A stretch of 64,000 bases of DNA from Rodentolepis nana (lineage: Eukaryota; Platyhelminthes; Cestoda; Cyclophyllidea; Hymenolepididae): assembly GCA_900617975.1 (NCBI GenBank), contig UZAE01012015.1, positions 45,167 to 109,166 on the forward strand. Reading direction: 5' to 3'. Shown piece by piece: positions 45,801 through 60,200 of the stretch. A program made the translations under genes and the position numbers. Under the pieces are notes generated by a model, which ran no database searches, was not told where the DNA came from, and saw only the letters and a program-made list of their open reading frames with translations. Positions within the stretch are counted from its first letter, which is position 1; every line of letters begins with the position of its first letter.

Positions 45801-48800
45801 TTTATTGGCGCTGGTTGAAGGAAAATATGCATTTGCCTCTGAACGTTAAAAATTTTTTATGCCAAATAAATGGCTTATTTACCCATTTGTAATAGACAAC
45901 TTGTAGTTTTAAAGAATATTTTTGACAGGAATTGAATTAAAATACTTTACTGGCTATTAGTTTCAAAATGACAAACACTTATCCAACCGGTCTTATTTAC
46001 ACATACTTTGGTAATTAAATAAAAGTTTTAATACTAGTGCATTCGTATTTTTAATTTAAAATCAATTCACATATAAATGTCAAATTAATTTTATGCAGTT
46101 ATGAATTACATTATTTTCATTTGACAAGGCATTGGAACTTTGTTTTAATTTGTAGTAATAAGAGGTAAATACTAGAACTACTGATCATTGTCTGGGTAAA
46201 GATAAAGATTTAAAAATGAAATTTTGTTAATAAGATATTTGGGAAATTAGAACAAATGGTGAAGAAACCAAGGAATAGTTGGTGTCGCGTTCAGTGGTTT
46301 GACCATTTATTGGGGAAATAAAATTTTATTTGCTGAAGAATTTTTACAATTAGCCTCATATTAACGTACTTTCAAATTCATAAATAAGTTCCAAGAGTGT
46401 TTAAAAGAAATTGGATAATTTCGTTTGCGTATTTCAGCTCAATTTTTATTTCTACTAAATGAAATATCAAAATATTTTTAATTATTGCTGTAGAAATCGT
46501 TTTCGGAAAAGCAATATTTTCCGTGGGTCGATTTTATTGAGCTTTTAAACAGAGCACAAATACCTTCAATAAATATTGCTGAACTTACTGTTTTGATTTC
46601 AAACAAAACATGTTAGTAGTTAAAGTTATTATTTGGTTAAAATTAGTTAAATCCATGCCGTTTTTACATTTCTGTGCTGCAACTTAATTTATCAGCGTTA
46701 AAGTGACGATCACATCTATTAATCAGACTCCTCATTTTTATAAAATGCAGCTTTAAATTTTAATAAGTGAATCTTTAATTCCAGGTCAAAGTAGTTGGGA
46801 AGTGATTTCTAGCCAATAGAAATATATATCGTTATTGTTCCCTCTTCCTCGTTCTTTTGCTTCTTTCAACTTATTTAAACTTATTCAATGAAGATCACCA
46901 ACCCATGAATATCACTCTCTTTCTGTTTTTTGGTGGAAATAGAAATGGTACGCTCGTTCCCCTAGGGATAATGAAATATCTCTTAACGCCATTAACTGCA
47001 TCGCAGTTTGTTTGTTTCTTTATGAATTTGGCATAATGAAAGTGAGAGGGGGAGGGGTTTAATTAAATTGCGATTCAGAAGTTTTCAAAATTGGAATTTG
47101 TCCGCTTTTAAGAATTTAGTGTAATAAAGCGCATAAATTTCACACAATGTTTGAAAGACCTTTAATTTTGGTAACAAGAAGCCGACAGTTTCACTTCCCA
47201 TTAATAAACTATTTCTTAGGTAATTCCGTCATATTTAATTAATAATCCACTGAGACTCATTGTAAATAATATTCCATGCCCTTGGAAATTATTTATTGAA
47301 ATTTATGTTAGTGTGAATAATTACAACGACATAAACAAAATGCGCTGTAGCTTTGTTTAAGTTCTATTAAAAGCATTATAAAATCATATTTAATTGAATT
47401 TTCGTAGCTCCAACTAATAAACCATCCAAAACCCACTTATTTGCTTCATATAATTAAAAGTAATTTTAAAGTCCCAAAATTTAAAATTTGAATTTAATCA
47501 AGCTTACTAAAGGGCTTAAAAGTCAAAATTTGCAACATTTTGCGGAATGGATCACTTCCTTTTCGAGGTAATGTAAAACTGGGTCTATTGTGCACTTAAA
47601 GTGATTAATGGATTATGAAATAAAAAGGTGTTAATTAAATCGTTTTTATTAAGATAACTAAAACATTAGGGCTGTACAGAAATCTGAAAAAGGTACTGAC
47701 AATAAAATAAGCGTACACAAAATCAATGATGATATGGTCTGTTTTGCATAACGGCTAAATGCAAACAATAAATGAGGTAGGTAATATCCTAGAGACTGCT
47801 TTGTATTTTCAATTGGTTTAAATTTCACTGAAATAACTTGAATTAAGAATTCTTATAAAATACATATATTTGACACGGGTTTATGATGCTTGTAGTAACT
47901 TATCTGTCTTCGGTTGGGTGAAAGTTACATGTAATGAACATAGTTTCATCATTCTTCTAAGAACGCTCTTTTTCCATGGATTTCAAATTTGAATCCAGAT
48001 GTTTTTTTAACAAAATTTCATTCTATATTATCATGGGTGAATGTTTATTTATAAAACTATATACTTGATAGCAATTGACTAGATTACAATTAAAATTTTT
48101 ATCAATTATTTGAAATTTCACTTTTATCCCCTTATAGTACATATTTAGTGTATATATAGTAATTCAAGCCTATTTGCAACAATACCAATTGGCATGCAAA
48201 TGACAAATTGCTCGACAAATCAGTCTTCGAATTCAATCTTTGAATTCTTTTCCACGCAGATTTAGAAATGACATTTCCTCCGCCTCCTTTGAGAGATTGG
48301 TCTGAAATTATAATTTAAACGAGCGTGCAATGCTAACATTATTAACATCATAGATGATTAATTTTGTACAAAATTCGCTCACTTTTCCCCAATTGCTATT
48401 TAAATTGATTGAAGTAGAAATTAAGTGTTAAAACAAGTCGATTTCCAGACAAGTCTCCCGAAATGCTTTCTAATTAATAAAAATCAAATTATTTTTAATT
48501 CCAATGCTGCTTATATACTTGATGTTTAAATCTTAACACGTATTTCAGTCTTTCTTGATATATAGATATTTCGTAGAAAATATTTGGCATTAATCATCCG
48601 ATGGAAATAATGGAAGACAACTTTCCAAATATGGGACAACAGTCCGTAATTTGTAACGCAACTGTGAGAAGATATTTTGCAAACAATGAAATATATTTCA
48701 TTTTTGTAACAAATGTGTAAAATGTGTGAAAAAGCATTTAATTTGCTGAACTGTCAGTTTTTCCTAAAGTATATATCAGCTTAAAGGTCACTCTTCTTGC

Positions 48801-50620
48801 CAATATATTAAATATACTTTATTTTGTATAGTTATGTCGTTAATGACGTTAATATTACAAAGATGGATGTATTGCATATCTGAAATGTGAATTTTAAATC
48901 CAACTATTTTTACCTTATCAGTTAAATAAGTAAAATTTAACAAATTGTTTGTGCTTAATGACGATTAAGTAAAATATCTCCTAGGGGCTATATAATACTA
49001 TTATTATATTTTTTATACAATATTTTCTTTTCATTTAATCTTAAATATAACAGCCAAAAAAATTACTCTTATGAGATAATTTTTAAATTTCTGAATTGTG
49101 CCAAAAGAGAAACCTGAAAATGTGATTGAGCCAAATATTTTATCATCAAGAATAGACATAAACAAGTTGAATTACAGGTTTCACACATTTCTAACCATGT
49201 TTGAAAGGTTTTGTGATCCACTGATAGTCGTAAAATACATTAAATGCAAATCTTCGTGATTCATAGTGCACTGCTTAGCATTTCTCTTGGATCATGTGCC
49301 ATGTGACGATATTTATCTCTAAAGTAGTCTACTGTTATTAGAACCTCAAAAATGCATAAGAGATTAAGAAATACGGTTTTGTAAATTAGAAAATGTTTCA
49401 AATGCAAAGTAAATTTGTCTAAAAATCAAAATAAGGATGAACAATAAGTGAAAGTCAATTTTTATATGCACTTGCCCGCTTCCACCTTTGATGAAAAAGC
49501 ATCACTGTTAAGCACTCATGGTAAGACAATCGTTTGTGTTACCCCTTTCGCAGCTAAAACTTGCTAGAACTTGGTAAATGGGGCTTCGAATTAATGTTTT
49601 CCGTCTTTCATGGCGGTCCAATTAACTCACAAACCCTTCAGCCCAAATTTTCGACCCAGAATATTCTTCTCGGAAAACTAAATCCGTTTCTATAAGCCAA
49701 AAAGTAGACTGAAATTGACTTTTGTTAAATAAAATTATTTTACAGATAAAGTAGATATTAATGTGTCTTTTGAGTTAATTAGTTTTAATTAATTAAGTGT
49801 TCACTGAAATCGGTACCCAATAAAACCCAAGTATGTATTTTATGATTCAGCTTTAAATTAGAACATTAAAACTCAATCTCTGTGTCCTAAACTTTTTTAC
49901 ATTAATAAAATCGAAAGACAAATCAATCGGTATAACGAGATTTGTCAGAACTGTCTTTTTATTTAGAGATCACGAATTCTTTGACTAGCTTATTATGAGA
50001 AATTAAATTAAAAAATATTTTGCATGAAAAATAATCTCTTCATAAGCCTTTCTCAAAGCATTTTCAGCGACAGTTAAATGTGACTTGCTATATAAGGAAC
50101 GCTTTTCGTAAGTTTAATTGTTTTCCCAAACCCAGTAGGTTCGTGGATGTAGTTCCTTTCTCAAATCCACTCGTTATATCGATTATTGGTATTTTATCAT
50201 CTTCATCTTCACCATAATTAAAAAATGTCCATATTTAATCAACTCTCCCAGATTCCCAACTAATTCCATTTCGAATCATTTGTTGTTCATTCTATTATGC
50301 AAAAGTTTTGTCGTTTATTAGGCGTCAGAAAGATCTCCAATATTGTAAAATAGATACTAAATCTTTCAGAAATTAAATTACTTCGTATTTTAAAAATTTC
50401 ATAAATCTATGCTAAAACCATATCAAATCGCTACTTGAATGGAGTTAATTTTACCCAAAAAAATTTATTTACTTTCTATTATTAACGCAACTGATCTGAG
50501 AAGGCAATTGAAATCCAGCCGATGCCCAAACAGGCTTCTCAATACTCACTTTGAAAAATGAATAATCGAAAAATTTATGAGTAATTAGAGACTGTCACTT
50601 CCCATTCCAAAAAAACAATT
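42807..50620. other. long non-coding stretch
   Basis: No supported gene. To about 45.5 kb the + strand is A-rich; beyond it T-rich. A G-rich tract lies at 43959-43983. No SINE copy was found here. Confidence 0.5.
43959..43983 (+). other. potential G-quadruplex tract
   Basis: GTGGGAGGGATGAAGGGGGG followed by AGGGG: four G runs of three or more with short loops, in otherwise AT-rich DNA. Confidence 0.5.
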
Positions 50621-50673
50621 TTAACAGTAATAAAATTGACACACATAAAGCACAATGAACATATAATTATGAA

Positions 50674-50725
50674 GGTTGGAAAATAATATCTGCAAGTGAT
50701 TTTCAACTTTAATTATTTTCCAACC
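50674..50725. repeat. perfect 14-bp hairpin
   Basis: GGTTGGAAAATAAT at 50674-50687 is the reverse complement of 50712-50725. The loop is 24 nt. It may be the ends of a tiny inverted-repeat element or chance. Confidence 0.55.
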
Positions 50726-50997
50726 CTTATTAAAAACAAGGTACATTTTCAAATTTTCTGTGAAACTATAGTTAAAAAGCAAAAAATGACCAAAATGTAC
50801 ACGTTTTTGAACAAAACACAACGAATTTCATTTCAAATTGCCTTTTATTACACTAAAGAAGTAGTTTTTGCTTCAATAGTGGTTAAAAGTAAAGAAGAGC
50901 AAGATAAGGGGAAAGGTCGTAATTTATATATTTCGAGGCCATATAAATCGGCGAATAAACCGTTTGTTGAAATATTTTTGTTGGTCTGTTTTTTGAT

Positions 50998-51277
50998 TAA
51001 ATGCCAGGCTTTATGATGTTAGTTGTCGTTAGCCCTTTGGTTGCCTTCAGGTTTCACAAAGGAAGTGGAACATCAAAGTTACAAAAAGTCGAGAGTGGGA
51101 GCAGAGTAGTAATTTACAAACACAAAGGTAGAAATCAAGGTAAAGTGGGTACTGCGGAAGTGACCGAATATGATATACAGTTGGGTTATGGTGGGTTGAA
51201 GCCAGAAGTCAACTGTCGGTTTTTGAACATACGTTGCCCAGGGCGTACCATGTGAAGGTAAGTATATCGCGCACCCC
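50998..51277 (-). mobile_element. SINE-like element, copy 5
   Basis: A diverged copy of the family, slightly shorter than the others. On the + strand it runs from AAATGCCAGGCTTTATGAT to CGCGCACCCC. No clear target duplication. The plus ORF at 51001-51255 is the antisense of this element. Confidence 0.78.
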
Positions 51278-54200
51278 GATATAACAAAGTACAATTGGGT
51301 ATTTGAGGCGGTCTTTCACTTATCCAATCGCTCATTCTAATTCTGGTTATGTGGGCGCAGTATCATCACAATACTTTAACGGTTAGACAAAAAATTATAT
51401 CACCAACCTGATAATTGATTAGATTTCCTCAATATGATGGGACCATTTATTTTAATGATATTCCTCGGTAAATTAATGAAGTGACCTAAAATTGAATTAG
51501 ATTATCGTTCGATGTTTCGAATCCGAGTGCGCTGACAAAGCCGTATGTTGTTATTTAGGTATCTTTTCGATAGGTTAAAATTTATTGTATACACCTATAA
51601 TGTTTTTTTATTGTAATGGTTCCAAGTGTATGCATTCATCGTATTCCTAGAACCCATTAGTATAATCGAATTACATATTTCGCTTAATTAAAAGGCTAGG
51701 TCAAGGTGTTTCAATGCATTAATTTCACCAATAATCTCTTAAATTGAACTCTATCTCGAGAAACAGATTATAAAACATAAATAAATTCCTGAAAACGATA
51801 AATATTTTCATTTTTTTTTTATTTACATAAGTTTGAACCTCTAACTGTGAAAGAGATTTTTTAACAAACTTGGTTTTTTATAAATGTAAACATGCATTTG
51901 AATGATAAATTCACAATGGATCTGTTGGTTAATTCAAACAAACTATTACGCTAATAATAATAGTGTATCCTGTAAATTGAATTTTTAATTCTAATTAAAT
52001 TAACTATCAATCGAAAGTATAAAAATTGTTATTTATAGTTAAAGTTATACTGTTTTTGCCTGTAATTTGAAGAATTTTAATTCCTGGAATGCACGATGTT
52101 ACCAAAGCTGACCAAAGGGATGTCGTACGTTAGAATGTTCTGGAAGGTGCGAAAGCTGGAGATTGTACAGTTTAAAGTTAATTGTCCCACTTTTCGCTCC
52201 AAAATTAGCCCAGACTTCCTTCATCCCGCAGATCTTTTACAAAAGCTATAAATCAGAATCATTAAATTATTAGTTAAGTCAAATAGTTTGGCTTTTTCAA
52301 GAAATTCCTATAAATTTTTTTCTGAAAATGCAAATACCGTTACACTGCTTATATCTTGTTTTATGTGTCAGTAAATGGCTTACTGGCATAGATGCGAAAT
52401 GGTAAGGACAACTGGAAAGCGCCAATTCAAAAACAAATCATTGAGTAAAGGAAAAGGAGTAGACAAATTTTTCAATTTTATTAATGGGCAGTAAATTGCA
52501 TTTTAATGTGTAGCTTAAAATCTCCAATTTCAAAGCGCACCAATACTGAAATTTATGCTCAAGCCAATTTGGTTAAAAAGAAACATAGAGAGAAACAGAA
52601 ATTTCAAGGTGACCAAAAAATATTTTTGTATTTAATTATCAATAAAAATTTTGTATGAAACAACCTTGTCCATGGTCAAATCTGCTATTAGTCTAGGAGC
52701 CCATAGGTAATTCGAGTAGGAAGGGAATTCGGGTGGAGGACAAGCGAATCTCCTTGTTGTCTTGAAAACAAGCAAATCGTCCTATTTTACGCAAGTTTTT
52801 TTACTGAGGGCGAGAGTTTGTCGTTTACAAAAAACGTCTGTTGGAAAAAATCTATTACTGTCCCAAAATCAAACACAATCGAATCAGTAGGCTAGATCTG
52901 AATAGACTACTCTAAAACACTTGTTACGTTTTGGATAAATCATTACCGGTTGCTGAAATGACCTAGCCTGCTACAGTTTTATCTTGACAACAAGTATTAA
53001 GACACGACACCATTTAGATGGAAATCGTCTTAGCTTATTTATTGAGATAATTCCTCAGTATTTCAACTTTCGGCCCGCAACACGATTATGACATCCCAAA
53101 TTTGCAGGAATTAAATTAGGATTTTCTACAACATTTTCCATCATCACAGTCTCTCTTTTTTAGTTTCATAGAGATTCCGACATAAGAAAAACTAATCGAA
53201 AATGCGCCTTAAGTCATATTGCCAAAACGTTTTCGATGTGCATTTTGGTTGAACTTGGCATTTTTTCTATAAATGTGATCGGAAAAATGCATTTTGAAAA
53301 TAGAGAAGCATAAATACATTTTTCCACTATTTTACTACTTTTTAAATGCTTTTTCCACTATTTTTGGAGTTTTTTGGGCAAAAAATCATTAGCTTCTAAT
53401 TTGTTTGAATGATATGGCAAAAATAGCTTAGTCAGTCGAATCTTTTCCCAAAAGATGAGAGTAGGACGTGTTTACTGACAATTTTTTAAATGCAAAAAAG
53501 TGAGCAAAATGCACAACAATCTTACAATCTGCTCGCGCGGTATCATTAGGAAGGCAGGTGAAGGAGATACTCAGCAAACTGTCATAATGTATGAGCTATA
53601 CACTCATTTATATGTAGAAGGCAATAAAATGAATAAGAATTATTTAGTGAGTGAAGGTAACAGATGAACAGAGGAAGAATATGCCGATCAAATGCTATAG
53701 CCAACAATAATGCGCAAAAAGTAGGGAAGTTAAAAGGGAAATTATAAAATTAGAAGTTGAATTTAGGTGTTACTTAAAAAAATATTTTGTTATGCTCTTA
53801 GGTTTATGTATTATCCTGACACCTATTTTTAGCAATTGTAACAATACTTGATAGATATGCGCAAACATTTTAAACGTTCATACTTTGGCCTATGCAGAAG
53901 TTTATATCCGCAAGAGTTGAACGTAAAGGCTATTGATTAGAAGTTATATATTGGCATTAGTGTTACACAAATCTCCACGTTCTAAATTTTGTGGACATGT
54001 TTGCTTTAATCGAGAAACATGCTGATTACTAGAGCTTTATGAACGGATTCGATTTTATTATCACTAATTACATATTGATTTATATTAATATTCAATATTA
54101 GTAAAAAGAATTATGAAAGTTTAATAGCATTATTTATGGGACACGTTTTAATACAATATCGAAAAGGATAAAAAATTAGTTATTCTTCCAAACGATAGTA

Positions 54201-57200
54201 TAAGAAATAATAATTTTGTCATATTAATAATTAAATCGTATTAATTGTTTAAAAATTATTTTTTCTGATAACATACGCGGAGAGCATTTTAAAAACGCTC
54301 TTTCATGTTATTTCACTATATATATACTCATAAAATGAGATGATCATATTTATAAATTAGAAATATTTTCTGCTTCGCACCATCAGATTTTCTATTTCTA
54401 TCTTAATGATTAACAGCCAATATAGATTTTTCAATTTATTTGATCAGATCAAAATTAAAAAAAGGTTTTTGACTAAAATAGAGGTTGTAAATGAGATAGA
54501 TTGAAAGGAATTGAACCAAATCACTTTTATGGAACACCTGAAAGCTTCACGTCATGCACAGTCATTTTGGATTTTTAAAATTAAGACAAATACTAATTTG
54601 TAGTTATAGAACTGAAAATCATGATTGTGGAACCTATCGATAAATTAAATCAATTATTTAACCAAGTTAAAGTTTTAATGAATAAATCAATAAATTTAAA
54701 ACTTAAAATAGGAAAAAATTAATGAAGTATGATTCCTCATTACCTTGAATTTATACTAAGTATGGTATAGATTTTATCGAATCTATCTTTCATTAGACAT
54801 TCACTGAAAGAAATTTAGTTAGTTAGTTAGTTACTTACATAGTGCTACATTACTGAGGCTATTGATAGCGCATATTCTTTCCATTTGGTAGAACTTGGAA
54901 GGAGTGTTTCTGAAGGCAAAGCGATTCTTCTGATTGAATTTCAGTAAATTTATGTTTGAAAATAGTTGCGCCAAAGAGAAAGGTAAAGCATACAAGTTGA
55001 GAAAGTGGCCAAATACTCGAATAGGAGATAGGATAAGTGCCAACAGCTTTAAGTGATTAATAGTACACATTTTGTGGTTTAGCAATTAATCATCGTCACG
55101 ATTTTGTTAACCATTTGCATAGATTGGCTGTCCTCCCTTCTTATCAAGATAATCAATAAATAAAAAAGACTATTTCTAATCATATATGCAATGATAAGCC
55201 TGTGCAATCAAATATTGCTTATCCGATTCGATTCATTTTGCAGTTAATAAATTGTCACCATTTTCCGAGGACAATATTAATGTAACATGTTTCCAATTAA
55301 GAAAATGAATAAACTCAACTAAATGCCAATCAAAATAATCTGATTAAGTCTTCATTTGAAATAACAAGCATGAAATTGGAACCCGTGGGAATTACTTTCG
55401 CTTTATTTTGTTAACATATTTTCCCATTTCAATATTATATTTAGTGGGAGGCTAAGAGAGTGAATAGTGCCCTGGAAACAATTGCAAATGACATGAAGTT
55501 CACGAAAGGCAAGGAAATGCGTTGCAATTTAGTTGAGACGCAAATAAAAAGTTATTTTGAACAATGAAAGTTATCTTACACGTTCATTGGCACTTATTTT
55601 ACAAACGATATCATAAAAAGATGGACAATTATTTGTTAGTTAAATTGATTTAAGTTGAGACTGGGATCGGGTTGAAAGTTGACAAATTTTATTTTAACGA
55701 AGTTCATGGGATCCTCTGCACTCAAGGTGAAAATTTCATTGGTTCATATTTTAGTAAAAGGTTAATCGAGAAATTGACAGCTGAACGAGGCCTTCACTAA
55801 CTTACTGCCTTTTAAGCCATCTGACAGATTTTGTACCAAATTAAACTGCACTTTATTTAGGACGTGTTTTGGCATTAAATCTAGGGTGAGAAAATATCTT
55901 AGAAAGCAGCATACTCAAAAATTTTATGCTCAAAATGCTTTCTGAAATATTTATTGTCATGAATTTTAATTGCAATTTCGCTGTGAAATCGATTTTTGAT
56001 AATAGCCTCAATGTACTATACATCAGTCTTGTCTATTGGCTATAACATTGTTCAACTTTAAAAGATTAACTAGAGTCCTTTTGAATGTGATTTACAATAC
56101 TAGAACTACGCACCGACTACCTCTCATCTCAAAGACTGTGAAATCTCCAATTGGTTCAAAGTGACTTGAAGAACCATAATAATAAATTTGATAGTATACA
56201 AGTGCCCAAATTTGATGAACCTACACAAAACCTGGAGATTGAAGCATGCGATATAAGGACAAATCATCGAAATTTTAAGAAATCAATCAAAAATTTCAAC
56301 CACACCATGCATCAAAATCGCAAATAAAAAGTAACCCATTTCACACTTTCAATCTACTCAGTTCCATCCCACAATGAAATATTCACCTAGTATATTATGA
56401 ATCTATTCAAAGAATAAATTGTGTTAATTTTTGTCACTTAAAATACTCCTCACAAAGATTAATTCCGAAACTTTCATGCTGGTATTGATTTCATCTTTCG
56501 ACGCAAAGTAAGTAGCTATTTCTGCGTTAATTGCATGAAACAAACTTTAGATTTCGACGTAAAATCTCGTAACCACCTCCCCTCTACCCTTGCATAAAAA
56601 GATACGGGAGTAATTTAACTCTTAGCAAATTAATCTTTTAAGAGGACTATTGTGTAAAATGGACTATTTAATGTATGCACTCACAACGAAATTGATGCTG
56701 AAACTTATGAATTGTCACTAATTTATTCATTCATTAGTTTGAAATAATAACTTTATCAGGTTGCAAAAGGCATATCTAAAAATTGTTTTTTTCTTTCCCA
56801 ATTTTGACAAAAAACATTTCTCAAATCACGGAAGTCTAGAAAAAATATGCCGTGGGTTTTTTTCCGTGAATACAGACAAATGTAAGCGAACTTTAATTAA
56901 GATTAGAAATTATAACAAGATATATTATCGTGCGCAAAACAACTTGACATGAGCAGAAATTTTACTAATTTTCATTTAATAAATTAGGAAATATTATACG
57001 TGCGATTCAACTTTAAATAAAATTAAAAATAATTGAAAAAGAATCACCCAGGGAATGATATTTAGAGTGAATGTCTGTGCTTTTCACCCCTTAATAAGTA
57101 AGGAAAAGACACGCCAAAAATATCGGAGTATACTTATATTTCATTTCCAACGAAAGTTTCTTTTTAATTTTTAATGCTCCTTTTATTGATAAGAATTTAT
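51278..57200. other. long non-coding stretch
   Basis: AT-rich. A (TTAG)n microsatellite lies at about 54816-54832. I see no coding region or mobile element. Confidence 0.5.
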
Positions 57201-60200
57201 TTCGGAAGTATATCGAATTCGGCTCTAAATTGTGGACAGATTCTAACTTTTCATGAACTATTTATAGGCTTAATGTCGTGATTAAAAGTGAACATTTCAA
57301 ATAAACTGCGTAGATGAAATCGTGTACCATAAGACAAATAATTCACTTTGCAAAATTCATAAGCTCTGTTGATCGTTTTTGCATTTCTCACTCCCACCAT
57401 GAGTTCACTGATGAGTTGTTGAGTTTGATTCCTTGAGGGGGAGGGGGGGGCGTGGGAGGGGTTGAGTGAGCTCATTCATACAGAACTTGGTTAGAGGTCA
57501 ATTTCATTGAAAAGATGGATATTCTTTGATGTTTCCACTAAGAATAGTATGGATATATTACCATTTAAGAAATAAATGCAATCATAAAGATACTCTGCTA
57601 TTACGCTGTAAGCTTAAAATGGTTCTGAATGGATGAAAATGAAAAAAAGACAAAGGATGTTTAACTATAAACAAACTTTTCCGCTTTAAATTTATATGCT
57701 GATTTATTTTTTATGTTACCCTAATTGTATTGCTATAAAATGTATTTATTTCATCAATTAGCAAGTGTTGATTTCCAAGCCGTTTAATTTCAATTCATTA
57801 GTTGACAACTGTCAATCAAGCAAAAAATTTAATACTAACCCATCTGACAGTTCTGTGGTTATTTATTGCCAATGGTAATGCCAATTAATAAAAATATTAA
57901 TCGTTCTTGGATATCATTCGATCATTAAAAATAAAAAATGAATTTCAATGTGAGCTTTAGGAAATAAAATCTTTTATTGAATTTAGAGCTGCCGATATAA
58001 AAATTATGTTTCACTGCTTTTATTGTTATTAGTTTAGAACCTTGGTAAAACAAAAAATTTCCCAGCTTTAATTATGAAGGGCGACAAAAAGGATTTAATT
58101 AAAACTGAACATCTGGAGGGTTAATTTAAAAATCGCAGCCTCGTTGCATTTGAATTCGTCCGACCGCCTGAATTTCACACTTCCTTCGTAATAGCTTTAA
58201 TCACTTGCCATGACCATCAAGGCATTTTGGGTGACATCCTGGGAAATCATTTTGTGACCACCCCCTTTTCAAGTAGCTCTTGTTAGCAGTCATTCACATG
58301 TCAGGAATTCCTAACAGTTTGTGGAGCATCTTCGATGTATTGTTCACTAAAGTCACTTTTTCTCATGCGTGTTTGCAATGAGTTGGCGTCATCGTGTGTC
58401 CATGCAGTCTACTACCTCTTTCCTCACACAAAATCTACTTTTTTGGGTTATTTTCTAGAAAACATCTTATTCCTTTCTTCTCAGGACTCTTCACCCGGAC
58501 AACACTCTCCTTCTCACCGAAAATCTGCTTCACTTCTCCATTGAGTTGAATGAGTCATATATTCAAGGAGAAACTCGAGTTTGTTCAAATTTTGATAATT
58601 GATGAATCAATAAGGGAGTAGTGAGTGTTTCGCTTTGTTGTGCAGACTTGCAAAGAGGTAGAACCCAGTACCTGTGGAAGTTCAGAGAGGTGTCTCCTAG
58701 GAACTTTGTCTACCAGCACCTTGATACTCATTTGTCTTCTGTTGTTCAGACTCACCATTTTTCATAGAACTGTGTTCAAAGCAGTCTTTAAGTTGATATC
58801 TTCTACCTTACAATATAGGATAGTAGGCACACTGAAAAGTGGAACAGGCTCTATGAGTGTTCAAAGTATTTTTGCTAGAGTTCAAGTAGAAGGTACTTTG
58901 GATCTTAAAACTCGATTCTTCACCAGTAAAAAATCTTTGATCTCCATGATAGTAGTCAGTGTACCAAAGTCATTTCACCCTTATCATTCACAAGAGAGTC
59001 AAGACATGGACAAGAACTCATTCGATAAATTCTGAGTTCATTTATAGGTGCAGGAGATATGAATATTTCAAATTTGAACCAACACACGTCCAGACTGTTT
59101 TCCCACGTTAAATTTTAATGACTGAATTATCTAGTAATAATCGACATTTCCGTAGGATCTATGATAACAGCCAAAATCAATTTACCAATGAGATATAAGT
59201 CCTGTTAACGAGACCTACCACAGGTCTCAAGAGTCTGGCTTTTCAAATCATTGTAGGTTAAATAGAACATTATGTATCCTAATTAGAAAATTCCCCACTT
59301 TATGTCGAATTTATGAAACTATGAGTTGTCAAAGACGCAATCTTGTTGAATGGAGGGTAAATCAAAGGGTAAATCAGTACTTTCTTCAGGCACCCATACA
59401 TTCACTTCCAGATTTGTGTAATCGGATCTCACTTTATATAAGGTCATGTGCAATGTGTTTAGGACTTTTGAATTCTTCATTTGGATTTCCTGACATATCG
59501 AAGGTCATGAAAATAGAACTAATCTATGCCCAATAATATATGCGAATGTTCCAGTGCATAAGTTCATGATAGATAGCAGAAAATTAGTCGAGGTTAAGTT
59601 TCTCATCATAACGACCCTTGGTGGTCCCATATTTTGGGCCTGAAATCTGTATTTGAAATCAATTAACCTTACATTTTAGGAATATAAGTCTCAAAAGAAA
59701 GGCATGAGGGCCTTGTAACTTCGAGTAATCGAGCGTAGTTTATTTGGTCGAGGTGTAAGAAAAGACGAGGAAACGAACTCGATCGAAGCGACGTTAGCAA
59801 TGGTCACGTTTTGGGTGTTCATAGAGTCATCGATGTAAAAAGCATATGTGAAGACTGACTTTCACCTTCAGTACACTTTTCGCCATGCACCAGCCACGTC
59901 TGCTTCTGCTCCACACTCTACTGCACAGTACACCTCACTGGGCGTGCTCATGTAGCAGCTGTTTTCTTCCACCAGTGTGTGTAGATTTTCAATCTTCTTT
60001 TGAAGAAAAAGATCCACTAGACTGCTTAGTAGTTGCTATTTCATGCTGTCGTTTTCTCTCGTCATTCACTTACACTCCAAATGCGCGCACTAGTTCAGTG
60101 TATTAATTTGACATTCGAATGCTGTGACTTTGAACTTTACACAGATTGAAGAGGAATCTACCTGCGGTCAATCGTTTGAACCGTAGTTTGCATTAAATTT

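Noticed and set aside
51001..51255. 84-codon plus ORF
   Set aside because: It is the antisense of SINE copy 5.
58625..59035. 136-codon plus ORF as a gene
   Set aside because: No domain and no supporting splice chain; it lies in pyrimidine-rich DNA where stops are scarce.
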